Assembly: GCF_004210375.1 (NCBI RefSeq)
Contig: NC_134835.1
Location: 71,144,447-71,208,446, forward strand
Reading direction: 5' to 3'
DNA length: 64,000 nucleotides
Source of the DNA: Tachypleus tridentatus
Lineage: Eukaryota; Arthropoda; Merostomata; Xiphosura; Limulidae
Positions 50,101 to 58,302 of the stretch are shown one piece after another (position 1 is the first letter of the stretch; each line of letters starts with the position of its first letter). The notes beneath the pieces are model-generated. The model was not told the origin of the DNA. It worked only from the letters and a program-made list of their open reading frames with translations, and did no database searches. The translations under genes and the position numbers were made by a program.

Positions 50101-53100
50101 GTCACAAAAGCAGTTACACGGAAGGTGAAATGAACAAATTTGAAAGTGGGTTTTAGTGCAAAAACGATTACAGTATTAAGTGAAAGAATTCATCAAAGTG
50201 AGAGATTATAAAACTGTGTATAAAAAGCAATAACGAGGTATATGTTTCTGAAAAGTTAGTGACATATCAACTCTGTTTAATATAAAAAGTCTAGTTTGTC
50301 TAGAATTCTCTATTATAAATGTCAACTTCATTTTTACTGTGTGAATACTAAACTTGTGCTTCAATGTCAATAGCAAACATCACATCAAAAGGAACATATT
50401 CACGTGAATGTCTTTTGTAGTTACCTAATAGTGATTGTGTTATTAGAATAACATGGTTTATATTTTAACTGTTACGGTTTTCTTGCAAGGATAAGTAACT
50501 AAAAAGATGCTTTACATTATCTTTTGAGGTTTCTACAAGCAGTGGACACGCGCTATAACCAAGAAACCCCAAAGGAGACATTCTTTTAACCAACGATGCT
50601 TTTATTATTTTTAAAATTAGTACTTAACGCACGTATTAAACGTGTTGATTGATCTTTCTGGGTTTTTTTCATAGTATCTTCACATAATATGTTACCAGTT
50701 GATCAGTTTTCTATCAAACAACTAAGTTTTGTGAGGATCATAATTAATCATTGAACATAATCTTCACATTTCTGATAAACGACATGTTTTACTTTATTTG
50801 GGATTTTCGTTCCGGAAGAATTTATTTATTTTTTGTCATCTGAAAAAAAAAAATCTTTCATATATCATAACTGCTATATTAAGGTAAAAATAGTCACAGT
50901 ATTATGTTTATACTTTTATATCATTTCAATTGTCACTATTATTTGTCTGTAGATTTTATTCGTTTTAAATATCGAATTATTTTAACAGCCGTGGGGGCGT
51001 TATAATGTAACGCTCAATTCCACTATTCGTTAGTAAAAGAGTAGCCCAAGAGTTGGCGGTGGGTGGTGATGACTAGCTGTCTTCCTTCTAGTCTTACACT
51101 GCAAAATTAGGGACGGCTAGCGCAGATAGCCTTCGTGTAGTTTTGCACGAAATTAAAAAAAAAAATTAGAAACACGTTCTGCAGATATAAGAACACAAAA
51201 TCTCAAATCTCCTAAACCGTTGAAAACGATATATAAATATAAGAGGATTTAACATCAGTAATGTTCTTTTTGAGAACCCTCTTTCTTACATTAAACTATC
51301 TATAAATTACACAATTTTGTCAGGAACACAGACCGGCCATGTTAGAAATGGATCCCTAAGAACTAATCAATGAAGCAACACCTTCATATCTCTCGTGCGC
51401 CTCGACCGCTACTTGCCTATCCAGGCTTGTAGATTGATTATTTTCCTTACTTTATACTTATGTGGAAGAAATAAGTAAATAAATTTTAGGAAATACTTCA
51501 AAATAAAATGGCAACAGTATTGAAAAGTATAAATATTCACAGCTCAGTGACTCGAGATCTCCGTATCGTCACAAGACGTGGGTCAAAATTCAATTTTTAC
51601 TGATTACCTGACGTGAAATCAATTTCCAGGTAAATAAACTGTCTCATTTACATTCAAAAATTTACATATCCACCCTACACCACAAGTTCTTTTATATAAT
51701 AACCTAAAAGAAGCTTATCTGAATTTAAAATTTGCTAACTGTTTATTTCATATAAAAGAAACACCGACGTTCTCATAGAGTGCACGTGCATTGACGGACT
51801 TTGAAATTAAACCAACCTTCTTTTGCAACCGTTTTTTGTGAACATAGTTTTAATAGAAGACAAAGAATTTACTTGAAAGACAAGAAGATTGATTGTTTTA
51901 ACCATGATATCTTCAACGGAAGATACTACATCTTGATGATCATCGTGATAGCATTTTAATTGACGATTTGGTCTCATTTTAGAACTTTTTCCGCTTGTGA
52001 ACATACTGTAAATGCTAAATATTAAATGTTCGACACAGTAATTTAAGATATTGGCATGTATTAATATAGATGTATTCTGAAAGTACACATGCATCTTAAA
52101 TAATGCTAAGAATTGCTTTTTCTAAATGAGTATTCAAATCGATTTATTGTTGTTTTTTCATATGTAAAATTTAGTTTGATTTTCATCTTCAGTAGTTAGA
52201 ATTGCGTATTTGAATATCTACAACTACATTGAAATATTAGTTTTTTTATGTGTTAAAACATAAAAAAAGAGCTTCTCACTCGAACTTAATTACGTGATTT
52301 GTTTGTAATTAAGCACAAATCTACACAATGGGCTATATGTGCTCTGCTAACCATGGATATCAAAACGGTTTCTAGCGTTGTAAGTCCGCAGACATGCCGT
52401 TGTGTCACTGGAGGGCGGTGGGGTGGAGGATACATTAGAGATAAAGGGCATGATGGAGGAGAATGCGGATACTTATTTGAGTTGGATATTTTCATTAATA
52501 TACATTAATGCTTAATTTTCATTTTTCATCAACAGTGCTTGTTCGTACGAAAGAGACTTATTGAAGATTATTGTATCTCAAGATAATGGAGGACGTCATA
52601 TTCATTAAGATGTACGCTTCATTTACCTCAAGAAGTTACACACTTTGGGTAAGTGCCTCGAATAGTTATTCACTAGATTTAATAACGGTGTGAAACAGTG
52701 ACTTGCAAAATGGACAAATTATACGAAAACGTTTGCATACTTACGGCGCGTTGGAGAATAAATATTCAGGTATAAACAGTCTTCGCTCTGATTACGAAGA
52801 AAAGGAAGAAGCCGTCGAAGATAAGACAGGCGTCCGGATGTCATTCTTTTCAGGGCTTCTGTAGTATTCCGAATATCTGGATATCTCTGCGGGCAGGAAG
52901 GACCAAATCGATCAGCAGTCCGCACTCCTCTCCAAGAAGATGGGATGATGGGTGGCATGAAGCGGAGAGACCCTGATGGGGCACTGGCGTAAGGAATGCC
53001 CAGGAACACCTCGACGGGGCTTAACTGTTCATTCGAAAATGTCTTTGTGAAGCCCCGTACGGATCCGAACTTAGTTCTTACCACGCGAGAATAGTGACTG

Positions 53101-53174
53101 CCTATAACAGCAGATGGATGAGGGCGTACTAAAGTAGCAAAAATGGCCAAGGTAAAGATAGTTAGTTCAGTCAT
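28928..53174 (-). CDS. NLGN: Neuroligin (whole gene, 7 coding exons joined)
   Basis: Postsynaptic cell-adhesion protein that in other animals binds presynaptic neurexins. Join 53174-52745, 49394-49248, 37093-36908, 34138-33346, 32846-32731, 29996-29485 and 29155-28928: 2412 nt, 803 residues. Intron phases are 1, 1, 1, 2, 1, 0 and every junction is GT/AG. Layout: signal peptide 1-22; cholinesterase-like domain about 28-570; Thr/Ser-rich stalk about 572-686; transmembrane helix 687-711; cytoplasmic tail 712-803. Family marks are EDCLYLNIY (131-139), [11 protein letters not shown] (157-167), NFRLGILGF (186-194) and [14 protein letters not shown] (472-485). The esterase nucleophile position is Asp238 (GHDHGA) instead of Ser, while Glu361 and His473 of the triad are kept, so no hydrolase activity is expected. 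N-glycosylation sequons include Asn103 and Asn128. Length is usual for neuroligins (about 800-850). Introns are 3.35, 12.15, 2.77, 0.50, 2.73 and 0.33 kb. A complete, apparently functional gene; family assignment is firm, orthology to a particular paralogue is not. Confidence 0.95.
29485..29996 (-). CDS. NLGN: Neuroligin coding exon 6 (stalk and transmembrane helix)
   Basis: 512 bp, residues 558-728. Acceptor TTTTCTAG|GA, donor TATAAG|GTATGT (phase 0). Begins [21 protein letters not shown] (558-577), the last helix of the ectodomain. It continues with a low-complexity stalk rich in His, Thr and Ser ([15 protein letters not shown]), with sequons such as NAS and NGS, then the membrane span [21 protein letters not shown] and the basic stop-transfer [18 protein letters not shown]. 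Confidence 0.95.
30526..30802 (+). mobile_element. SINE-A copy in neuroligin intron 5
   Basis: Full head (GGCCAAGCCTGTTAAGGCG), GCGGGTTCGCATCCCC, complete core and a (CAAA)5 tail. Antisense to the host gene. Confidence 0.93.
30955..31020 (+). mobile_element. SINE-B fragment
   Basis: GCACAGACAGCTTATTGTGTAGCTCTGCGCTTAAAAGG is the 3' end of the SINE-B family. Upstream sequence is too diverged to place. Confidence 0.45.
31434..31704 (+). mobile_element. SINE-A copy in neuroligin intron 5
   Basis: GGCCCAGTATGTCCAGGTGG head, GCGTGTTCGAATCCCC, full core. The 3' end is altered to CTTTCCGTGGAACTTAAAAAC. Confidence 0.9.
32128..32570 (+). pseudogene. Non-LTR retrotransposon RT C-terminal relic
   Basis: In the plus strand, antisense to the neuroligin intron. 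A broken frame reads [20 protein letters not shown] (about 32181-32240), VEKVTPQM, then [10 protein letters not shown] (about 32347-32376), [30 protein letters not shown] (about 32425-32484) and [12 protein letters not shown] near the end. This is the conserved tail after the reverse transcriptase domain of RTE/CR1-like LINEs (the RQLxFLGHxxRxxxLE...GxxxxGRQRxxxLxxLxxW pattern). Several in-frame stops; the RT core is absent. Confidence 0.75.
32657..32718 (-). pseudogene. Decayed second copy of the 3' end of neuroligin exon 4
   Basis: The sequence just downstream of the exon 5 donor matches the last 50 or so bases of exon 4 (33346-33400), including 16 identical bases GCAAACTTTGCAAAAT and the following donor GGTAAAG. 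In frame it reads LSTVMIPY, stop, ANFAKFG against [16 protein letters not shown] in the true exon, so the Trp codon has become TGA. It begins only about 12 bases after the exon 5 donor. It cannot be a working exon. Confidence 0.7.
32731..32846 (-). CDS. NLGN: Neuroligin coding exon 5
   Basis: 116 bp, residues 519-558, too short to show as a long open frame. Acceptor TATTTAG|GG (in phase 2), donor ATAG|GTATGT (out phase 1). Encodes [17 protein letters not shown], then [20 protein letters not shown]. This is the GDPN...W..Y....Q.YL.IG block that closes neuroligin and cholinesterase domains. Its frame fits both neighbours exactly. Confidence 0.92.
32980..33292. repeat. Minisatellite in neuroligin intron 4, unit about 41 bp
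   Basis: GTAAACTTTATCA(C/T)T-(C/A)(T/C)AAACATTATG(C/T)AAACTA-(T/C)TGTAAT recurs about seven times. Right-hand copies are the most regular, left-hand ones are decayed. It fills most of the 499-bp intron 4. Confidence 0.85.
33346..34138 (-). CDS. NLGN: Neuroligin coding exon 4 (main part of the esterase-like domain)
   Basis: 793 bp, residues 255-519, the largest exon. Acceptor TTTCTTAG|AT, donor TATGG|GTAAAG (in phase 1, out phase 2). Opens with [17 protein letters not shown] (256-272), has the acidic-residue strand LLGVVRNEF (354-362), the histidine loop [14 protein letters not shown] (472-485) and ends YWANFAKYG (511-519), the conserved helix before the domain's end. A sequon lies at Asn496 (NFT). 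The (TATATATATTGA)n microsatellite begins about 13 bases upstream of the acceptor. Confidence 0.95.
34152..34228. repeat. (TA)n and (TATATATATTGA)n microsatellite at the exon 4 acceptor
   Basis: A run of TA dinucleotides turns into about five copies of a 12-bp unit. In sense orientation it lies directly upstream of the exon 4 acceptor, where branch point and pyrimidine tract are expected. A minus-strand frame through it yields INIYINIY, which is not protein. Confidence 0.92.
34361..34466 (+). mobile_element. SINE-B copy, diverged
   Basis: TGGCTAAGTGGTAAATTTGA (A-box-like), TTAGTTTCAATACC (B-box-like) and CTAATTGTGCGCTTAAACAC. Confidence 0.5.
35419..35693 (+). mobile_element. SINE-A copy in neuroligin intron 3
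   Basis: Full-length copy: GGCATGGCCAAGCGCGTAAGG, GCGGGTTCGCGCCCGCG, core intact, (CAAA)3 tail. The CG-rich B-box region is unlike its AT-rich surroundings. Confidence 0.94.
36501..36773 (+). mobile_element. SINE-A copy with 10-bp target duplication
   Basis: GGCCCGGTAAGTAGTTAGG to AAAAACAAACAAAC. The direct repeat GTATATATTA at 36489-36498 and 36775-36784 brackets it, as expected for LINE-driven insertion. It lies about 135 bases from exon 3, in intron 3. Confidence 0.95.
36908..37093 (-). CDS. NLGN: Neuroligin coding exon 3 (nucleophile elbow)
   Basis: 186 bp, residues 193-255. Acceptor TTATTCCAG|GA, donor AAAG|GTCAAG, phase 1 both sides. Encodes [19 protein letters not shown] and the elbow [16 protein letters not shown], where Asp238 sits at the place of the catalytic serine. 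The frame stays open for 10 more codons past the donor to a stop. A second GT (AAAA|GTGAAT) lies 20 bases further on, but it would put the next exon out of frame. Confidence 0.93.
37378..37690. repeat. Minisatellite in intron 2, units of 42 and 48 bp
   Basis: ATTAACAATAATTA (with variants) starts at 37389, 37431, 37473, 37515, 37563, 37611 and 37653. Spacing is 42 bp, or 48 bp where an extra CTTTGT is present. Because both lengths are multiples of three, a spurious repetitive plus-strand frame (37536-37727) arises. Confidence 0.93.
38527..38800 (+). mobile_element. SINE-A copy in neuroligin intron 2
   Basis: GGCCCGGCATGACCAAGTG, GCGGGTTCGAATCACCG, full core, tail AAAAACAAACAATAAA. Confidence 0.94.
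39525..39638 (+). mobile_element. SINE-B copy
   Basis: CACTGGCAGATCAACGAGTG, TTTGAGGTCACATCCC, CAGTTAGCCCATTGTAGAGC and TTTACGCATAAGTTAG follow the family order with many changes. Confidence 0.6.
40151..40487. repeat. Minisatellite in intron 2, 53-bp unit, about 6.5 copies
   Basis: GAAGTGAATAGGTTGTCTAC starts at 40161, 40213, 40261, 40313, 40367 and 40420; a changed copy starts at 40473. One unit lacks GTCGA. Units alternate between CTATTTA and CTATTAA before GAAG. Decayed copies continue on both sides, from about 40098 to 40570. Confidence 0.95.
41510..41606 (-). mobile_element. SINE-B copy
   Basis: Minus strand: CCCCCCAGTGGTATGTCTACCC, GAAACCGGGTTTAGATACCCG, then ACCTATTGTGCAGCTTTGTG and ATTAATCCT. 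Confidence 0.75.
41607..41806 (-). other. Unidentified coding-like fragment
   Basis: A GC-richer patch with an open minus frame. It includes [20 protein letters not shown] and [20 protein letters not shown]. The amphipathic pattern looks protein-like, but I do not recognise the family and there are no splice sites or partner exons. Its end runs into the SINE-B copy. Possibly a fragment of a mobile-element or processed gene. Confidence 0.25.
43393..43715. repeat. Minisatellite in intron 2, unit about 50 bp
   Basis: AGTCAATAAGGTAAGAAAG-TTTCAGAAGTA-TCTTAGAATACAGAC recurs about six times with rising divergence toward the right. Spacing varies between about 47 and 54 bases. Confidence 0.85.
43716..46473. 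other. Intron 2 sequence, no further feature
   Basis: AT-rich. Near 45678-45775 a word of about 48 bp (GTTGTTGCACAGTAAG) occurs twice. The 74-codon plus frame at 45233 shows no motif. Confidence 0.4.
46474..46753 (-). mobile_element. SINE-A copy in sense with neuroligin intron 2
   Basis: Minus strand: GTCCGGCATGGCCAAGCGTG, GCAGGTTCGCATCCCGG, full core, 3' end AATTCAAAAACAAACAAAC. It is the first of three clustered SINEs (46474-47080). Confidence 0.94.
46855..46967 (-). mobile_element. SINE-B copy
   Basis: Minus strand: TGCAGTTATGTCTGCG, TAGTTCGATACTCG, CAGAGCACAGATAACCCATT, GTGTAGTTTTGTGCTTAATT. Confidence 0.8.
46968..47080 (+). mobile_element. SINE-B/C-like copy, opposite orientation to its neighbour
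   Basis: GCTGTAGTGCTTTGGCATTT, AAAATCAGGGGGTTCGATTC, CCATGGTGGACAGAACGAAG and TTTTGTAGCATTACGC. Head to head with the copy at 46855-46967. Confidence 0.65.
47917..48030 (-). mobile_element. SINE-B copy
   Basis: Minus strand: CCTCCAGTGGCACAATTGTA, AAACCAGGTTTCGAAACCCG, GTGGGCAGAGCACAGATAAC, TTGTGCTTAATTCGAAC. Confidence 0.8.
48380..48535 (-). mobile_element. SINE-A copy, 3'-truncated
   Basis: Minus strand: GGCCTCAGCATGGCCAGGTGG, GCGAGTTCGAATCCTCG and the first half of the core to GTAGCCCAGTTAG. The rest is absent. Confidence 0.85.
49248..49394 (-). CDS. NLGN: Neuroligin coding exon 2 (oxyanion-hole loop)
   Basis: 147 bp, residues 144-193. Acceptor TTTTCTAG|GT, donor TTAG|GTAAGA, phase 1 on both sides. 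Encodes the central beta strand FPVIVVIHG, the variant loop [19 protein letters not shown] and [13 protein letters not shown]. In active esterases the loop is HGGG/HGGx; here Glu159 replaces a Gly, a form I recall from insect neuroligins. Confidence 0.94.
49501..49646. repeat. Foldback sequence beside neuroligin exon 2
   Basis: Left arm TTACAACATTTACAGTAAGT...AAATTTGTTTTTGGAACA and right arm TGTTCTAAAAACAAATTT...ACTGTAAAAGCTGTAA are inverted copies of about 45 bp. A related single arm with the same GTTCCGATC/GTTTCGATCGG spacer lies at 49846-49915. Likely a small non-autonomous foldback element, about 105 bases upstream (in sense) of the exon 2 acceptor. Confidence 0.6.
50988..51166 (+). mobile_element. 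SINE-A copy, 5'-truncated, in intron 1
   Basis: Starts within the core at CAGCCGTGGGGGCGTTATAA and runs to CACGAAATT followed by A10. The tRNA-like head is missing. Confidence 0.9.
52300..52425 (-). mobile_element. SINE-B copy in intron 1
   Basis: Minus strand: CCTCCAGTGACACAACGGCATG, AAACCGTTTTGATATCC, GCAGAGCACATATAGCCC, GTGTAGATTTGTGCTTAATT. It lies about 320 bases into the intron after exon 1. Confidence 0.85.
52745..53174 (-). CDS. NLGN: Neuroligin coding exon 1 (signal peptide and start of ectodomain)
   Basis: Encodes residues 1-144. The ATG at 53174 is chosen because a hydrophobic run ([13 protein letters not shown], residues 4-16) follows at once, as in a signal peptide, and the mature part then starts with [11 protein letters not shown], the usual beginning of the esterase fold. 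The exon covers FLGIPYA (58-64), the DRFGPSCPQ segment (89-96) and [12 protein letters not shown] (130-141). It ends after C of a split Arg codon, donor C|GTAAGT (phase 1). The frame is open for another 34 codons upstream to an acceptor at 53278/53277, so an N-terminal extension from an upstream exon cannot be excluded. Confidence 0.93.
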
Positions 53175-53276
53175 ACTGGAGTTATTCTGATAAATTGGTG
53201 TCAATGAACGAAGACGATCCACAGATACATTAATGTAGAACAGAAGATTCCTGCTCTTAGCAATACATCGCTCGAT
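53175..53276 (-). other. NLGN: 5' untranslated part of the first coding exon, with upstream acceptor
   Basis: Directly upstream is a long T-run ending TTTTTTTTTAAG (acceptor AG at 53278-53277), a strong 3' splice site. This suggests that a leader intron ends here and that the exon starts at 53276. The stretch is in frame with the coding region without a stop but has no Met. Confidence 0.45.
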
Positions 53277-54193
53277 CTTAAAAAAAAACAAAAAAACAGT
53301 GCATCAGAACGCTATATTCATTCTATATTCAACAGTCAACTCAGCTATTTATAACCCGTAATTATAATCAACCACTAATATTCTGACACTTATGATAAGA
53401 AACACTTTAACCTTTAAAGGTCTTTACCATTAGGTGTACTACTAATAATAATACATTAGCCCGACTGTATGTTAATATAAGTTTTTATTTTTCCCATATA
53501 TATATTAATGGTGACAAGAAAGAAATCTTTGGTAATAACTAATTGACATTGACGTACGTTCTCCTTTTTCATTCAAAAGTACCTGCATTAACCAGATATT
53601 TGTGGGAAATAAATTAGCTATCGTCCGTATGTTACAGACTTAATTTAACAGTTTTACATCAATATAACTTTTAAAATAACTTTATAATAAGAAGAAAAAT
53701 CTGAATTTGTTTATACAAGTTTTATTTTTTTCTTACACTTCGAAAAAATACAACTTTTTAAACACTGAAAGAGATGTTTTGAACTCATTTTATATTTTCC
53801 AGGTAATGCATCTTAAGGAAAAGTTGCAAAGTTTTCAAGTGATTAATCATCTAACTTGACATTTTTAAACGATCCTATGGTACAAAGTGTGGTCAAAATT
53901 TATACATTTCATGCAGCTCGATCTTTAGGGCGCGCCACGTTATTAAAACAATGTCTTTAACTTATTGTGTTTATATTTTCTACCTTTGCTCAGAAAACGT
54001 GAACATTTTACAGCTCGTTGAAAAAGTGTTGCTTTTATGAAAGATAAACGTTTATGTTAAACATACTTTTTCACAAGAAACACAATCTAAAGTTATAGAT
54101 AAACCAGAATAGAAAAAAAACAATTTTTATTTATTCTTAAAATCTATTTTTTATATATTTACTTGCACTTGAACAAGAAATAATTCTACTTAC
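53277..54193 (-). other. Probable 5'UTR intron, nothing else seen
   Basis: From donor candidate CTAA|GTAAGT at 54193 to the acceptor at 53277. AT-rich, with no recognised repeat. Confidence 0.35.
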
Positions 54194-54600
54194 TTAGAAT
54201 AAACACGACCAAAACGTTGTCGGAAGCGTCTAAAAACATAAAATAGATTTGTTTTCAGCGTGTTTAGGGCATAAGAGTACAACGTCAAAGTGCAACAACG
54301 TGCATACCCTTGGACCTAAAATAGCCCTTTCTTGTTTCTTCAAGCATATTCCATTTGTACAGCGAGCGCGCCACAACCACGCTAGTGGAATCTGTTGGTG
54401 ATAGCGGATTGCGCGCCTCATACTGTTATTTCGCATGCGCAAAAGATGATGTCAGTGTATACTGCGTCAGACAAAAGTGAGATGAGCAAGAATCCGTTGC
54501 TATTGGAAACGAAAAGGACCTTTCATGCTCAGTGCGCAGCAGTACATGGAGGTTATATCTGTGACTGAGTCAACCGCAGCCTGTTAATATACCTTACTAA
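54194..54600 (-). promoter_or_regulatory. NLGN: Candidate neuroligin promoter and non-coding first exon
   Basis: This is the GC-richest non-SINE stretch near the gene's 5' end, with several CpGs. On the minus strand, in order: TGACTCAG (AP-1-like), TTCCAATAGCAACGG (CCAAT-box-like), then TTGCGCATGCGAAA, which matches the NRF1 palindrome core TGCGCATGCG. After these come about 230 bases to the donor at 54193. No TATA box stands out, consistent with a CpG/NRF1-type promoter. Motif matches only; no start site can be fixed. Confidence 0.45.
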
Positions 54601-55815
54601 AGTGAACGTACATATAACCTTTCTTATTTTTGTGTAGGTAAAACTTAACACGTGCATATTTACTTTGTTACACGTGCAAAATAAACAGACTGTCGTGTAT
54701 TAGATCTCCATAAACCAAACATCGACAGTGTCCTTGTTAAATTATTTTTGTGTGCTAAAAAATTGAAATTTGTGGAATGTGACATTATAATAAACATTTT
54801 GATTAAACTTTGAAAGTTGTTTCTCTTGTATATTCCGTTTTTATTCCATTTTTTGCAATATTAAAGCAATAGGATGTGCGTGGAAAAATTGCACACAAAT
54901 GTTAAATGCAAAGAATAAACTGCCTATGTAAGCAGTAACGTTATTGAAAAACTTAACACGTTGTGTTCAACATGTGTACGTTGCAACAAGTGTACGTTAT
55001 ACCAGTATGTATCTGAAACCATCAATACAAGATGAGTGTAAGAACCACTTATATCTGAAACTGCACAACCAGTTGCATTGTGGAAAACTAGGAATGAAAT
55101 GTTTAGAAAAAAAAATACAGAATTTAATTTTATGTGCATAATTATTAAAACCTTAATATCTAAGAATTGGAGAGTATGTAATTGTGGGGAATATCAAGTG
55201 ATATCAAATATAAGTTGGATACAACAGATTTAGTATTTCTTAAACGCAATATTATACACCTTGGTTTGGTTTGTTTGAAATTAAGCAAAAAGCTGGCAAA
55301 GGCTATCTGTGCTCTGCCCGCCAGGGGTGTCGAAACACCTATATTATACAAATGTTAAGATTTTCTTGCGATGTATTAGGAATAGTTACTTTAAGCGTTA
55401 ATACGCTAAGACAAACAGGATTATACATATCCACTACATTACTACTATACAGTTTCTTTTATCAGGAGTTATAGCTAGCTAGATAAGGTAGTAAGAAAAA
55501 GTTACTGTTAGAGCTTTTCAAGAAGCTGATCGAGTAACAGAAAAACAAAACAAAATATTTAGTTACATTTACCCAAAAATCTCAGGAACATTGGTATTGG
55601 CTGAGGTTAATGACATAGGGCTAATGTACACAAATAAATTATACTAGTGTTTGTATTCACTGGGAAAATGCTAGATTCTCTCAGTTACATGTAAGGAACA
55701 ATCCACTATGTTTAGTTGTTTATACTCAAATATTACACATATTTGCATGTTAGTCGTATCACATTATTTTTACTCTCTAAGGGCAAATATGAAACGCTGA
55801 GGCTTAAGGAGTTTT
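54601..55815. other. Upstream flank, no gene seen
   Basis: AT-rich. Holds a short SINE-B piece at 55268-55340. Two overlapping small frames near 54930-55140 have no motif. Confidence 0.4.
55268..55340 (-). mobile_element. SINE-B fragment
   Basis: Minus strand: GGTGTTTCGACACCCC, GCGGGCAGAGCACAGATAGC, then GCTTTTTGCTTAATTTC. The tRNA-like 5' end is absent. Confidence 0.65.
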
Positions 55816-56163
55816 TCGTAAATTGAAACAAGTGTGATCAGTTTGAGCTTATTGATACATAAATATATTTAAAACCGTCTAAGTCAGTTATAAGTATAAA
55901 AAGTTCGATCTGTTTCAAGTTGAATCAGTTTAAAACAGTTTTTCACTTATGAGTCAGATTCTTTACAGTCAGTGTCTGTGACTTATTAACAATAAATTTC
56001 AACGATAAGCAAACAGCACACAGTCCACTTGTTTTAAGATAATATATTAAAACATGCCAAACATATATACAGTTGTTCCTTACACTGCTGGTTATAAAAG
56101 CTGTATCCAGAATTTTAAATAGTTGTTTCTTTTTCGTCAAAGTTCACACAGGCTGGTTCATTT

Positions 56164-56258
56164 AACACTCGCACTATATAACTATCTAAGTCATAACACT
56201 CGCACTATATAACTACCCAAGTCATAACACTCACACTATATAACTATCCTAGTCATAA
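56164..56258. repeat. 31-bp unit, three tandem copies
   Basis: CACTC(G/A)CACTATATAACTA starts at 56166, 56197 and 56228, each followed by (T)C(T/C)(A/C)AGTCATAA. Confidence 0.95.
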
Positions 56259-57404
56259 TACACGAATTAAACTTGAACTGAAACAGTCGTGTATATCTAA
56301 AAGATACTTTTATTAAACTATATCAGTCTAGGATCAGCTGATCAAATAAATATAAATAATTTGGACCCATTTAAGACTGAGTAAATTCAAACAACGTAAA
56401 TATTAACACTCGAAATATATTTGAATCCGCGTCAACTTACAGTAGGTAAAGATTGACTTCCCGAACTTACTTTTATCGGTTTACACCGACTAAAAGTGAG
56501 CCTTTTCAACCAGTTTATTAGAATTTTATTTAAACAAAGAATATGTTGGCAAACTGGGATTACTTTAGGTCAGATTGAGCTCGGATAAACACAATAGCTC
56601 AAAACATTTTTGCTAGTTACGAGTATACCTTTTGAACCTACTTCAGTTTTAAAAAGTTAAATCAGGTAAATTTCGTTGTTTTTAGCTCAAATATACTTGA
56701 ACTTGAGTCTTAAATCAGTTAAATATTGTTATTTCAAACTAACTAAGCTTTAATCAGATTAAAAAAAGGAAATGTAAGTATTTTGAGCACGTGTTAATTT
56801 GAAATTTGAAAGATGTTTTTTATTAATCACGTAAAAGTAGGTTTTTAACCCTACTTGAATTTAAGCTAGGTAAATGTTAAGCATTATGTACCTGGTTTAA
56901 ACTAACTCAAGCTTCAAAAGACTCAACAGTTGAAATCAAATGAATGTACAATCCTTATGTGCCTATTTGAACTCGTAACAAATTAAACTGAAATCGAAAA
57001 AACGTAAATTTTCTCATTTTACTTGAGCTAGAACTAATATAAAAAATGTATGAAAATTTCCTAAACACACTTGACTTTTGAGTCTTTTTTTATTAACTAG
57101 GTAATTGCTAACTTGCTTAGCGCACTTAGATTTGATATAGAACAAGCCAATAAGTAATAACTTGAACTCACAACAGTTTAAAATATGTAAATGTATACCT
57201 CTTCTAAGCCTACTTGATCTTGTGTCAGATTAAAGCACATGTACCGAAACGATGAATGTATTTAAGCTTGAATCAGTTTAAATCAGACGAACAAAACTTC
57301 TGAGTCTTCTTAACTTTAAGTATTTTAAAAACCGAATACAGTTTGGCACTTTGAGTGCAGGTAAATTTGGATCAGATTAAATAAATGAATGCTAACCTGA
57401 ACCT

Positions 57405-57500
57405 GAGCCTAAGTGGCATAGCGGAATGTCTGCAAACATATAACGTTAGAAGTCGGTTTTGCTGTCCATAGTGTGCATCATGTAGTTTTGTATTTAACTT
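57405..57500 (+). mobile_element. SINE-B copy
   Basis: CCTAAGTGGCATAGCGGAATG (A-box-like), GAAGTCGGTTTTGCTGTCC and CATCATGTAGTTTTGTATTTAACTTC. Confidence 0.65.
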
Positions 57501-58302
57501 CAAACAAACGATAAACAAACTGATAATCGTTTAAGTCCCCTCTATATACACATATACATATATGTATATAGAGACATACACACACATATATTTCATCATT
57601 GTAAGCATCCTTCGCGATCGAAAAAGTAAACCAATATAATATAAACTCATAAACTCCTTGAGTTTACTTGAAATTGAGTAATTTTAAGAAAGTCACATTT
57701 TAGTTTTTTGAGACTGAGGATGTGAGCTTAAACAACAAATTAAAATCATTTGAGATTATTTGAACTTGGTTCATTCTAAACCAAGTAAATTTTGGCTTAT
57801 CAAAATTTGGTCAGCTTAAACCACATATAGGTAACCTTTTTAACCTTATTTAAATATATATTTACGTATGCATGTAAACGCTCTGAGATTACGCAAGCTA
57901 GAAACAGTTTACAACTTTCTAAGTCTTCATCAGACAGTTCATGTAGGTTGTCTAAGACTATTTAAGTTTAGGTCAACTTAGATAAATTATTGAGTCATTT
58001 TAAGCTGGATATCTGCTAAAATTATGAATACGTTGTTTTAGCTCATTTTTTTCATTAATTTCTAAGATTTTGGCAATTTCGAGCAATTCACTTTCACTAT
58101 ATTTTTCTAGCGTTTCGAGGAAGGGTGATTCAAGAAAACATTGATAATCAGACATGATCAAATATTGTTAGCACTGATACATATAAATCGAATTATTATT
58201 TGAATTTTAATTTACTTCGAAGTTTTATCTGATTCAGATCTCAACACAATCACTCAGTTTATTATGTTATGTATTGTAATTTATCTCGGAAGAATCTCCA
58301 AT

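Larger units (their letters stand above)
55816..58020. repeat. Long, strongly decayed tandem array, unit about 50-60 bp
   Basis: A loose consensus GCCTACTTGAACTTGAGTC, (A)GTTTAAATCAG, GTAAATGTTAAC, ATTTTGAG recurs dozens of times (clear examples near 56633, 56690, 56850, 56960, 57040, 57190 and 57290). Most copies share only parts of it. It is interrupted by the block at 55985-56165 and by a SINE-B copy at 57405-57500. No gene seen. Confidence 0.6.

Noticed and set aside
53175-53291. Upstream ATG at 53291 as the neuroligin start
   Set aside because: A strong acceptor (T-run plus AAG) lies between it and the coding region, and the ATG at 53174 is followed directly by a signal-peptide-like hydrophobic run.
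54230-54442. 70-codon minus frame in the promoter region as a small protein
   Set aside because: Length is explained by the higher GC content there; more likely leader-exon sequence, perhaps an upstream ORF at most.
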